From assembly GCA_963783245.1 (NCBI GenBank), contig CAWAMS010000004.1:558001-622000 (forward strand): a stretch of 64,000 nucleotides of DNA. Direction: 5' to 3'. Within the stretch, counting starts at the first letter, position 1. Every line of letters starts with the position of its first letter. Origin of the DNA: Bog-473 sp963783245 (GTDB lineage Bacteria > Actinomycetota > Acidimicrobiia > Acidimicrobiales > RAAP-2). The translations under genes were made by a program, and so were the position numbers. The notes beneath the pieces are model-generated. The model worked only from the letters and a program-made list of their open reading frames with translations. It was not told where the DNA came from and did no database searches. This document shows positions 47,215-56,354 of this stretch, one piece after another.

Positions 47215-49818
47215 ATGGACGCCAACGAACTGAGGGCGGCCTTCACGCGCTTCTTCGTTGATCGGGCGCATACCGCCGTGCCCTCTGCCAGCCTCATCCC
47301 GCACGACCCGTCGGTGCTGTTCACCATCGCGGGCATGGTCCCCTTCAAGCCCTACTTCGTCGGGGACGAGGTCGCTCCCTGGCCACGTGCCACGAGCGTG
47401 CAGAAATGCTTTCGCACGCTCGACATCGAGGTCGTCGGCACGGACACCTACCACTGCACCTTCTTCGAGATGCTCGGCAACTTCAGCTTCGGCGACTACT
47501 TCAAGGAAGGCGCCATTCCAATGGCCTGGGAGCTGTTGACCGAGGTCTTCGGGCTCGACGGGGACCGCCTCTGGGTCACCGTCCACGACGACGACGACGA
47601 CGCCGAGCAGATCTGGGTCGACAAGGTGGGCTTCCCGGCCGAGCGGATCCAGCGCATGGGCGACGCCGACAACTTCTGGGCCATGGGCGAGACCGGCCCG
47701 TGCGGACCGGACTCGGAGATCTTCATCGACAAGGGCCCGGCCTACGGCGCCGACGGCGGCCCGAAGTTCGGCGGCGAGCAGCGCTTCGTCGAGACTGTGG
47801 AACCTGGTCTTCATGCAGTTCAACCAGGCCGCCGATGGCACCCGGACCGAACTGCCCAAGAAGAACATCGACACCGGAGCGGGCCTCGATCGGATCCTGC
47901 CCATCCTGCAGGGGCACGACTCGGTGTTCGACACCGACCTGTTCGCACCGATCATCGAGGCGGCGGGCTCCATCGTCGGCACGCCCTATGGCCGCGACGA
48001 CCGCACCGATGTCGCCCTGCGGGTCGATGGCGGACCACAGCCGGGCCATGTCCATGCTGGTGGCGGACGGCGTACTCCCGGCCAACGAGGGCCGGGGCTA
48101 CGTGCTGCGGCGTGTCGTCCGTCGTGCTGTGCTGGCGGCGCGCCGGCTCGGAGTCGAACGACCCGTGACCCCTACGCTGGTGGGGGCGGCGACGGAGATC
48201 CTCGGGGCGTCCTACCCGGCCCTGGTCGAGAACAACGACGTCATCCTTTCCGTGCTCGAGCGTGAGGAGGCCGGGTTCGACCGCACGCTGCGGGCCGGTC
48301 TCGGCCGGTTGGAGGAGGCGTTCGCCACGGGGGAGAAGGTGCTTGCGGGCGACGTGGCCTTCACCCTGCACGACACCCACGGCTTCCCGGTCGAGCTGAC
48401 CGAGGAGCTGGCGCAGGACGCCGGGGTCGAGGTCGACCGGGCGGGCTTCGACGCGGCCATGGCCGCGCAGCGGGCCCGGGCCCGCACCGCGGCGCGTTCG
48501 GCCAAGGTGGGCGACGAGTCGGCCTACCGTGCCCTGCTGGAGTCGGAGGGCACGACGCAGTTCGTCGGGCGTGCGGCGGCCCAGTACGAAGTGCCGGCCC
48601 GCATCGTCGGATTGCTCTCGGGGTCGGGCGTTGCGGACGACGACGGCCCGGCCAGTCGCGGCCCGGGCAGTGGCGAGGTGGTCGAGATCTTCTTGGACCA
48701 GACGCCGTTCTACGCCGAGGGTGGCGGTCAGGTGGGCGATACCGGCACCATCGTGACCGAGACCGGTCGGGCCGAGGTCTACGACACCGTGTACGCGCTC
48801 CCCGGGTTGATCGCCCACAAGGCGCGGGTCGTCGGTGAGCTCGTTGCCGGGGCAGGACGCGCTCGCCTCCATCGACGGGGCCCGCCGCGAGGCCATCCGC
48901 CGAAACCACACGGCCACGCACCTGCTCCACGCCGCCCTGCGCACCGTGCTGGGCGAGCACGTCCGCCAGCAGGGCTCGCTGGTGGCGCCGGACCGGCTGC
49001 GGTTCGACTTCTCGCATCATGGGGCCATGACGACCGAGGAGCTCGACGCCGTGTTCGGTCTGGCCAACGACGCCGTCCTCACCGACGCCCCGGTGGAGAC
49101 GACCGAGACGACGCTGCAGGAAGCCGAGAACATGGGCGCCCTGCGGTTCTTCGACGACAAGTACGGCGAGACCGTGCGGGTCATCCAGGCCGGCGGCACC
49201 TCGCTCGAATTCTGCGGCGGTACCCACGTCGACTCGCTGGGGCAGATCGGGCCGATCTCGTTGGTGTCCGAAGAGAGCATCGGGTCGAACAAGCGCCGGA
49301 TCTTTGCCGTCACGGGTCGGGCGGCCCTCGACCGGGCCACTGCCCGTGAGCATCTGATCCGATCGGCCGCCGAACTGCTGCGGACCGATCCCGATGACCT
49401 CCTGCCTTCCTTGGACCGTCTGCTGGCCCGTCAACGCGAGGCCGAGAAGGAACTTTCCAAGCTCCGCCAGCAGTCGAGTGAGTCGGTGGCGACGGAACTG
49501 GCCAAAGGCGCCGTCGAGGGCATCGTCGTGGCCCGCCAGAACGCGCTCGAGCCCGATGCCCTCCGTACGTTGGCGCAGGCCGTCCACCGGCACGACGGTG
49601 TGCACGCGGTCGCGCTCGGCGGTTCGCCCGACGGGGCCAAAGTGGCGCTCGTGGTCGTGACGGACGGCGAGCCGAATGCGACCGAGGTGGTGCGTGCCCT
49701 GGGCGCGATCGTCGGCGGTGGAGGCGGGGGATCGGCGCAGCTCGCCGTGGCCGGTGGCAAGGACGTGTCCCGGGTGGACGACGCGCTCGCCGAGGCACGC
49801 CGGCTCCTCTCGGCGTGA
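47215..49818 (+). CDS. alaS: Alanyl-tRNA synthetase (three frameshifts)
   Basis: 866 residues after removing single extra bases near 47805, 48028 (GGGTCGATGG) and 48853 (GCCGGGGCAGG). Catalytic domain: SLIPHDPSVLFTIAGMVPFK, motif 2 region TTDTYH-type GTDTYHCTFFEMLGNFSFG, GETGPCGPDSEIFID and IDTGAGLDRILPILQG. Editing domain: RNHTATHLLHAALR (HXXXH) and FCGGTHVDSLG (CXXXH). A C-Ala oligomerisation domain with a GGGGGGSAQLAVAGG end follows. Essential enzyme; frames cannot all be biologically broken. ATG 47215 gives the standard N-terminus MDANELRAAFTRFF. Confidence 0.92.
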
Positions 49819-50267
49819 GTGAGGGCCGGTCCGGGCGCGTGGCGGCCCTCGATCTCGGATCACGTCGTATCGGCGTGGCATACAGCGACAGCCGGCGTAC
49901 GCTCGCGTCCCCGTGGGGCGTGGTCGAACGCACGGGTGACCTGACCCGTGACCATGCGGCCGTCCTCTCGGCGATCGGTGAGATCGAGGCCGGCACGGTG
50001 GTGGTCGGTCTTCCGTTGAGCCTGTCCGGCGCGAGCGGACCGGCGGCGCAAGCTGCGCTGACCGAGGTGGCGGCCCTGCGGGACCTGCTCGAGCCCCTCG
50101 GCGTTCGGGTGGAGACGGCTGACGAGCGCTTCACGACTGTCGAGGCCCAACGTTCTTTGACGGCGGCCGGGCGGAAGGGCCGGGCCGCTCGGTCCGTCAT
50201 CGACAGTGCGGCGGCCATGGTGCTGCTGCAGGCATGGTTGGACAAGTCGCTCGATGGAAGACCGTGA
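49815..50267 (+). CDS. ruvX: YqgF/RuvX-family putative pre-16S rRNA nuclease
   Basis: 150 residues. RNase H-like fold: VAALDLGSRRIGVAYSDS (first Asp), TVVVGLPLSLSGASGPAA, VETADERFTTVEAQRSL (Glu/Arg) and VIDSAAAMVLLQAWLD (last Asp). The family matures the 5' end of 16S rRNA in several bacteria and was earlier considered a Holliday junction resolvase. The GTG start overlaps the alaS stop, the usual alaS-ruvX-mltG order. Confidence 0.92.
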   Translation: MSEGRSGRVAALDLGSRRIGVAYSDSRRTLASPWGVVERTGDLTRDHAAVLSAIGEIEAGTVVVGLPLSLSGASGPAAQAALTEVAALRDLLEPLGVRVETADERFTTVEAQRSLTAAGRKGRAARSVIDSAAAMVLLQAWLDKSLDGRP

Positions 50268-50330
50268 CGGAGCGGCCGTGAGCGAGCCGCCGCACGGCGA
50301 GCCGCCGGACGGGACCCGAGGGGCTGCCCG

Positions 50331-51461
50331 GTGAGCAGCCCGTGGTCACCTCGCCTGGCCCGGCTGGTGGTGACGTCCCGGAGGCCGGCGACGCCGGGGG
50401 TGCGGACCGAGGCGGGGACGGCAGTTCGTCGGAACCGGCGGATCCGGCGCCACCGTCGGCGGCGATTGGTGGCACTGATCGGGGGCGCAGTGGTGCTCAT
50501 CGTCGTGGCCTTCGGTCTCTGGTACGAGGTGGAATCACACGGGTCGGGCACGGCCGGGCCACGCGAGGTCATCAACGTCGAGAGCGGGGAGTCGGTGGGG
50601 ACCGTGCTGTCGAAGCTGTCGGCGGACCACGTGATCGGGAGCACGCTCGCCTTCCGGGTCTACGACCTGGTGCACGGCTCGCCGACGATCCTCCCCGGTC
50701 ACTACCTGCTGCATCAGAACCAGGGTTTCTCGCAGGTCCATGCGATCCTCGGCAGCGGACCCAACATCGCGGCGGTCACCGTGGACCCGGGCCTGACCCT
50801 GCACGAAGTGGCGGAGCGGGTCGATGACCTCCCCGGTCACTCGACGGGGGGATTTGCCAAGGTGGCCTCCAGCGGCGTCGTGCACTCCATCTTCTCGCCG
50901 GCCGGGTCGGACAACCTCGAAGGTCTCCTGGGCACGGGAAACTACCTGGTGGCGCCGGGGGAGACCGATACGGCCATTCTGACCGCCATGGTGCACCAGT
51001 TCGACACCCAGGCGACGAAGGCCGGGTTGAGTACCAGCTCGGCCTCCGCGCTCGGTCTGACGCCCTACCAGGTGATCATCGCGGCGTCGATCGTGGAGAA
51101 AGAGGGCTACATCCCCAAGAACATGCCTCAGGTGGCACGGGTCATCTACAACCGGCTGGCCGCGGGGACGCCCTTGCAGATGAATGCCACCGTTCTCTAC
51201 TCGCTCGGGCAGGACGGCGGTGCCGTGACGTCCGCCGACCTGAAGTTGCAGACGCCGTACAACACGTATCTCCACGTCGGGCTGACGCCGACGCCCATCT
51301 GCAGCCCGTCACCTGATGCGCTCGCCGCGGCGGTGCATCCGCCGGCCGGTTCGTGGTTGTACTTCGTCGTGGTGAAGCAGGACGGCACAGAGGCCTTCTC
51401 CGACACGTTCGCCGAGCAACTGGCCAATGAGAAGTTGGCCCAGCAGCGAGGGGTGGGGTGA
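50331..51461 (+). CDS. mltG: Endolytic murein transglycosylase MltG
   Basis: 376 residues. A very basic cytoplasmic N-terminus (RRNRRIRRHRRRR) precedes one transmembrane helix (about 43-65); the rest is external. The YceG-like domain shows IINVESGESVGTVLSKL-type LysM-like region and the catalytic Glu in IIAASIVEKEG, with ARVIYNRLAAGTPLQMNATV following. MltG cuts nascent glycan strands and sets peptidoglycan chain length. GTG 50331 is the first start in frame after ruvX. Overlaps aroE by one base. Confidence 0.9.
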   Translation: MSSPWSPRLARLVVTSRRPATPGVRTEAGTAVRRNRRIRRHRRRRLVALIGGAVVLIVVAFGLWYEVESHGSGTAGPREVINVESGESVGTVLSKLSADHVIGSTLAFRVYDLVHGSPTILPGHYLLHQNQGFSQVHAILGSGPNIAAVTVDPGLTLHEVAERVDDLPGHSTGGFAKVASSGVVHSIFSPAGSDNLEGLLGTGNYLVAPGETDTAILTAMVHQFDTQATKAGLSTSSASALGLTPYQVIIAASIVEKEGYIPKNMPQVARVIYNRLAAGTPLQMNATVLYSLGQDGGAVTSADLKLQTPYNTYLHVGLTPTPICSPSPDALAAAVHPPAGSWLYFVVVKQDGTEAFSDTFAEQLANEKLAQQRGVG

Positions 51462-52335
51462 TGGCCGGGGGTGTGCCCGGTCCGGGCTGGCCCGACGCGC
51501 GCACCACCGTGGTCGGCGTCATGGGCGACCCCGTCCGCCACTCCCTCTCACCCCTCCTGCACAACGCGGCCTTTGCGGCGTTGGGGCTGAATTGGATATC
51601 GGTCGGCGTTCGCGGTGTCCGCCGGGAATGTTGCGGCGGCGCTCGACGGTATCCGTGCCCTCGGCGTGGCAGGGGTCTCGGTGACGATGCCGCACAAAGG
51701 TGACGTGGAGGCCCTGATGGACGAGCGCAGCGCGGTGGCGGCGCGGCTGGGAGCGGTCAACTGCGTGATCAACCGGGGTGGCACGCTGTACGGCGCCAAC
51801 ACCGACGGTGCCGGGTTCCTGGCTTCCCTGGCGCGCGCGGCGGGCTTCGAGCCGACCGGCAAGCGCTGCCTGCTCATCGGGGCCGGCGGGGCGGCGCGGG
51901 CGGTTGCGCTGGCGCTGGCCGGACGCCGGGGCGGCGTCGGTCACGGTCGTGAACCGGACACCGTCGAAGGCGGCCGACGTGGCCGCGCTGGCCGGGTCGG
52001 TGGGGCACGTGGGCGACGCGGGGCACGTGGGCGAGGCGCTGGTCGGCGAGGCGGAGTTGGTCGTCAATGCCACGCCGGTGGGCATGCAGGGTTCCGGGGC
52101 AGCGGGCGCGGAGTGGCTGATCCCGCCATCCCTGCTGCGGCCGGGGCAGGTGGTGGCGGATCTCGTCTACGTCCCCCGCCCGACGCCGTGGCTGGCTGCC
52201 GCGGCGGCGGCCGGTGCAACCGCGGTCGACGGGTTGGGGATGCTGGTGCATCAAGCGGCGGAGCAGCTGGAGCTGTGGACCGGCGTACCGGCCCCGGTCG
52301 ACGTCATGTGGCAGGCGGCGATCTCCGTCGCCTGA
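51461..52335 (+). CDS. aroE: Shikimate dehydrogenase AroE (two frameshifts)
   Basis: 290 residues after removing single bases near 51608 and 51923. VVGVMGDPVRHSLSPLLHNA (shikimate-binding Ser pair), VSVTMPHKGDVEAL (catalytic Lys), YGANTDGAGFL (Asp), LIGAGGAARAVALAL (NADPH loop), VVNRTP (NADP phosphate site) and VVNATPVGM confirm the assignment. The enzyme reduces 3-dehydroshikimate in aromatic amino acid synthesis. Start ATG 51461 overlaps the mltG stop. The neighbour order mltG-aroE is common in actinobacteria. Confidence 0.9.
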
Positions 52336-52343
52336 AGGGGTCC

Positions 52344-53297
52344 TTACCCGGCGTTCACGGCCGGGGGTTCGGGGCCAGCCGCGGAAGCCGGCCACAGCTC
52401 GGCGAGGCTCAGGTCCACGATCGCCTCTTCGCGTAAGGCGCGTGCGAGGGCATCTCGCTGGCCGGGCACCGTGTGCAACGTGAGGCGGAGCGTGAGGGTG
52501 CTCTCGGTGGAGGCGATCAGAGTGACCAGTACCGGAGGCTCCTGCGCGTGACCGGCGAACCGGGGTAATGCGGCAACACGCCGAGCCGCCCCCTCGATGA
52601 CCTCGCGGGCACGCGGGAGATCCGTGGCCGATGTCCCGGGGAGGGTGAGGTCGACCACGGCCTGGGCCCGGCCACGCGAGGAGTTGGCGAGTTGGCGGAT
52701 GTCGCCGTTGGCAATGGTGTAGACGGTCCCGTCCACGGAGCGCACACTCGTGACGCGGAGGGTGAGGTCCTCGACCACGCCGCTGACCGTGCCGACCGTG
52801 ATGCTGTCGCCGATGCCGTACTGGTCCTCGAGCGTGAGGAGGAAGCCGGAGAAGTAGTCGCGCACGATGAGTTGGGCACCGAAGCCGAGGGTGGCGCCGA
52901 TGATCGTGGCGCTGGCCAGCAATGGGGCGAGGTTGATGCCGACGATGCCGAGGCAGATCGCCACGGCGATGACGAAGACGAGGAAGCGCCAGACGTTGGC
53001 CGCCACAGCGGAGACCGTCGACATGCGTGCCCCGATGCGCGAGGAGCCCGAACGTGCCTCGGCCCGGTCGGCGAAACGCTGAAGGATCCTCCGCAGGGCC
53101 CTGCTGCCGAGCCGTGCCGCCACGAGGGCGAACAGGATCACCAGGAGGATGCCCAGGGGCCGTACGACCAGGTCGGTGACCGTCTTGGCGGTATCGGGAT
53201 CGACGCCGGCCTTGGTCAGCAGGTTGTAGAGCCAGCCGCTTCCCTGCTCGGTCGCTCCCACCAGGGGATGGAGGCTGCCTACGGATGGAAGGGTCAT
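52344..53297 (-). CDS. Small-conductance mechanosensitive channel (MscS family)
   Basis: 317 residues. Three hydrophobic helices in the N-terminal half (about 42-65, 103-125, 128-150); the pore helix region contains GATLGFGAQLIVRDYFSGF. The beta domain follows with YGIGDSITVGTVSGVVEDL and TIANGDIRQLANSSRG, the MscS signature. It would release solutes under hypo-osmotic stress. Intact frame, convergent with aroE and divergent from the SEDS gene with a 29-base gap between starts. Confidence 0.88.
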   Translation of the reverse strand: MTLPSVGSLHPLVGATEQGSGWLYNLLTKAGVDPDTAKTVTDLVVRPLGILLVILFALVAARLGSRALRRILQRFADRAEARSGSSRIGARMSTVSAVAANVWRFLVFVIAVAICLGIVGINLAPLLASATIIGATLGFGAQLIVRDYFSGFLLTLEDQYGIGDSITVGTVSGVVEDLTLRVTSVRSVDGTVYTIANGDIRQLANSSRGRAQAVVDLTLPGTSATDLPRAREVIEGAARRVAALPRFAGHAQEPPVLVTLIASTESTLTLRLTLHTVPGQRDALARALREEAIVDLSLAELWPASAAGPEPPAVNAG

Positions 53298-53326
53298 GCC
53301 CGGTATTCTGTCCCGCCAGACCGCCT

Positions 53327-54476
53327 ATGACCATGATCTCTCGCACAGTCGGCACCAGGCGCAGCGGTCCTGTCTTCGACGTCATCCTCGTCCTGGCCAC
53401 GGTTCTCGTGGCCGGGATCGGCTTGGTGATGGTGTACACGGCCACTCGCGGCACCTTGGTCGCGGCGGGCGACGACCCTCACTTCTACCTGAAGAAACAG
53501 GCATTGTTCGTGGTGCTGGGCTTCGTCATCATGGTGGTGTTCGCGCTCTTCGACTACAGACGGCTCGAACCCGTCGCCATCCCGCTCTACGCGCTCTCCG
53601 TGCTCTCGTTGTTGGGCGTCATGGCAGCTGGGGAGCCACGTCCAGGGTTCGCAACGCTGGTTCAGCGTCGGCTTCATCCAGATCCAACCCTCCGAATTCG
53701 CCGTGATCGGCCTGATCGTGGCCGTCGCCGCCTATTGCGATCGTCGGAGCGAGGAGGGTTTGGCGTGGAAGGACGTCTTCAAACTCCTGATCCTGTCGGG
53801 GATCCCGATCGGCCTGGTGCTGATCCAGCCGGATCTCGGCACGGCCATCATCATGATGATCGTGTTGCTCGTCATGCTGGCCGTCGCCGGTCTGCCCTTG
53901 CGGATTCTGGTGATGCTGGTCATCGGGGTGGCCTTCGTGGCGCTGGTGGCGGTTGAAACGGGGGTTCTCCACGCGTACCAGATCGCCCGCTTGACGACCT
54001 TCTTGAACCCCAATTCGACCAGTACCAATCCGCAGGTGGCCGAGGCGATCTACAACACGACGGAGGCCAAGAACGCCATCGGCGCGGGTGGGTTCCTCGG
54101 GACGGGACTGTTGCACGGCGCCCAGACCAACCTCGGGTACGTGCCGGAGCAGTCGACCGACTTCATCTTCACCGCCGTGGGCGAGCAGCTGGGCTTCGTC
54201 GGAGCGGTGGGACTGCTGTCGTTGCTCGGTGTGATCGCGTGGAGGGTTCTGCACGCGGCGGGACAATCACGCGACGTCTTCGGTCGCCTGATCTGCACGG
54301 GACTCTTCACGTTCGTGGCGTTCAGCGTGTTCCAGAATGCCGGCATGACGATGGGCATCATGCCCATCACGGGTATTCCGCTCCCGTTCGTCAGTTACGG
54401 GGGAACGGCGGTCATTTCGTTCTTCCTGGCTGTCGGGCTGGCCCTCAGTGTGGGCGCCCACCGGAGAATGCGGTGA
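53327..54476 (+). CDS. rodA: SEDS-family peptidoglycan glycosyltransferase, RodA type (one frameshift)
   Basis: 382 residues after removing one base near 53632 (GCAGCTGGGGAGC), which restores LGSHVQGSQRWFSVGFIQIQ and PSEF. Eight to ten helices. STDFIFTAVGEQLGFVGAVG and GIPLPFVSYGGTAVIS are the SEDS signatures, and the pattern GSQRW is of the shape-determining RodA type. It polymerises glycan from lipid II with a class B PBP partner, not found in this window. ATG 53327 or 53333. Overlaps the BFN-domain gene by four bases. Confidence 0.82.
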
Positions 54477-54934
54477 CCGATGCCGACGGGACGGTCGCGC
54501 CACTGCCGCCGGCCTTCCGGGTGATGGACGTCGAGGACGTGTCGTTGGACCTGCCTTCGCAGTTCCCGCTCGTGACGCTCGTCGAGTCCGAGCCCCCGAT
54601 GCGCACGCTGGTCTTTCCGGTCGGGCTCACCGAGGGGACGGCGCTGGCACTGGCGATGCGCAGGATGGATTCGCTCCGTCCCATGACGCACGAGTTGTTC
54701 GCCCTCGTGCTGCAGCGGGTGCGCATCGACGTGATCGCGGTGCGCCTCGTCGGCCGGGACCAGGGGAACTATCTGGCTGAGCTCGACCTGATGGCGCCCA
54801 ACGGGCGCGAGCGCATCGGATGCCGACCCTCTGACGGCCTGGTGCTGGCGCTGCGGATGCGGGTGCCGGCACCGATCCTGGTCGACGAGCGGCTGCTGGA
54901 AGAGGTTGGCGACGTCGTGCCGCAGCCGAGTTGA
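54473..54934 (+). CDS. BFN-domain (bifunctional nuclease, DUF151) protein
   Basis: 153 residues. The N-terminal half has the DUF151/BFN pattern (PLVTLVESEPPMRTLVFPVG, EGTALALAMRRMDSLRPMTH) and then ELVAD-type ELDLMAPNGRERIGCRPSDG with the typical SDGLVLALR end. The family is named from a plant nuclease; the bacterial role is unclear. It is translationally coupled to rodA, an unusual partner. Its stop lies three bases before the stop of the convergent SEDS gene. Confidence 0.8.
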   Translation: MTDADGTVAPLPPAFRVMDVEDVSLDLPSQFPLVTLVESEPPMRTLVFPVGLTEGTALALAMRRMDSLRPMTHELFALVLQRVRIDVIAVRLVGRDQGNYLAELDLMAPNGRERIGCRPSDGLVLALRMRVPAPILVDERLLEEVGDVVPQPS

Positions 54935-54937
54935 TCC

Positions 54938-56320
54938 TCAGACGGGCACCATCGGGTACTCGCCTGGCTGGACGACGCCCGAGGCGAGATCCTCCTGGAT
55001 CTTCTGCGCGCCCTCATCGGAGATGCGCATGAGGAGTGCGATGAGAATGTAGTTCGCCAGGAGCGACGAACCGCCGTAGGCCACGAACGGCAGGGTGATA
55101 CCGGTGAGCGGGAGCAGCCTCACCACCCCGGCCATGATGAAGAAGGCCTGGAAACCGATGATGATCGTGAGCCCGGTGGCCATGAGGCGGGAGAAGTCCG
55201 ACCGGGCCGTCTGTGCGATGCGCATGCCGGCGCCGACCAGGAGCATGTAGGCGAAGGCCACCGCAGCCGCGCCGATCGTGCCCAGTTCGATGGCGATGCC
55301 GGCGAAGATCAGGTCGCTGCTGATCTCGGGAATCGTGACGGGTGAGTGGAACATGCCGAGGCCGGTTCCCCCGAGCCCCCCGTCGCCCAAGCCGAACTGT
55401 GTCGCGCCGAGCTGGGTCAGGAGCGGATTGGCCTTGGTCGGCCACGGGTTGAGCCACTGCTCGACCCTCACGTGCACCTGGCTGAAATAGTGCGCGGCGA
55501 AGATGGCGCCCGCAACGAACAGCACGAAACCGAACACGAGGTACCCCACCCGGCCGGTGGTGATCCAGAGCAAGCCGATGAACAGCGCGAAGAGCAGCGC
55601 GGCGAAGCCGATGTCGTCCTCCAAGCCGATGATCGCCATGGCGACCCCCCAGGCGACGAGGATCGGGATGAGCGGACGGGGATCGAGGACGAGCCGGTTC
55701 CCGATACGCGCCGTCGGTATCGAGAGCAGTTCTTTGTTGGAGGCGAAATAGGAGGCGAAGAAGATGCAGAGGAGGATTTTGGAGAACTCGACCGGCTGGA
55801 ACTCGAAGCTCGAGAAATGGATCCACAGTTTCGCTCCGTTTATCGGAGTGAAGAACAGCGGGGCGACCAGCAGGAGACCGCCCAACAGCAGTAAGAGGTA
55901 GCGGTACCTCTCCAGATCCCGGGAGAACCGCACGGCCAGCAGCGTGAGGACGTAGAGACCCACGCCGATGCCGGCCCAGCCGGCCTGCGACTTGGCGAAC
56001 GCGGGGTCCCAACGGGCGATGACGACGTACCCGATCCCGTTGAGCAACACAGCCAAGGGGAGAACGACGGCATTGGCCTGCGGGACGAGCCACCGGTTGG
56101 CCATGTGCGCCACCAGTGTGAGGCCGAGGACGATCCCGAGGAAGGGGCCGATATGCGGGGGGATCTTCGATTTGTGGGACGTCTCGGCAATGACGTAGAG
56201 CGCAACCGTGATCACCGACGCGAACACGAGGAGGCCGAGTTCGGTACGCCGCTTCGGTTTGGGGCCGACCTCGTAGCGCGGAATCCGTGTGTGACGGGTT
56301 CGTGGAGGCACTCGTCGCAT
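54938..56320 (-). CDS. SEDS-family membrane glycosyltransferase, actinobacterial RodA/FtsW type
   Basis: About 460 residues, intact. More than ten helices with a basic N-terminus. NGAKLWIHFSSFEFQPVEFS, EISSDLIFAGIAIELGTIGA and LTGITLPFVAYGGSSLLANY, then ILIALLMRISDEG, resemble the Rv0017c-type RodA of mycobacteria more than the gene at 53327 does. It is therefore a second, distinct SEDS protein. The gene starts at ATG 56320 (ATG 56341 possible) and is divergent from ppk1 with only 34 bases between starts. Confidence 0.85.
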   Translation of the reverse strand: MRRVPPRTRHTRIPRYEVGPKPKRRTELGLLVFASVITVALYVIAETSHKSKIPPHIGPFLGIVLGLTLVAHMANRWLVPQANAVVLPLAVLLNGIGYVVIARWDPAFAKSQAGWAGIGVGLYVLTLLAVRFSRDLERYRYLLLLLGGLLLVAPLFFTPINGAKLWIHFSSFEFQPVEFSKILLCIFFASYFASNKELLSIPTARIGNRLVLDPRPLIPILVAWGVAMAIIGLEDDIGFAALLFALFIGLLWITTGRVGYLVFGFVLFVAGAIFAAHYFSQVHVRVEQWLNPWPTKANPLLTQLGATQFGLGDGGLGGTGLGMFHSPVTIPEISSDLIFAGIAIELGTIGAAAVAFAYMLLVGAGMRIAQTARSDFSRLMATGLTIIIGFQAFFIMAGVVRLLPLTGITLPFVAYGGSSLLANYILIALLMRISDEGAQKIQEDLASGVVQPGEYPMVPV

Positions 56321-56354
56321 CGTAGTGGTGCCAAGTAGCATGGTGGAGGACACC

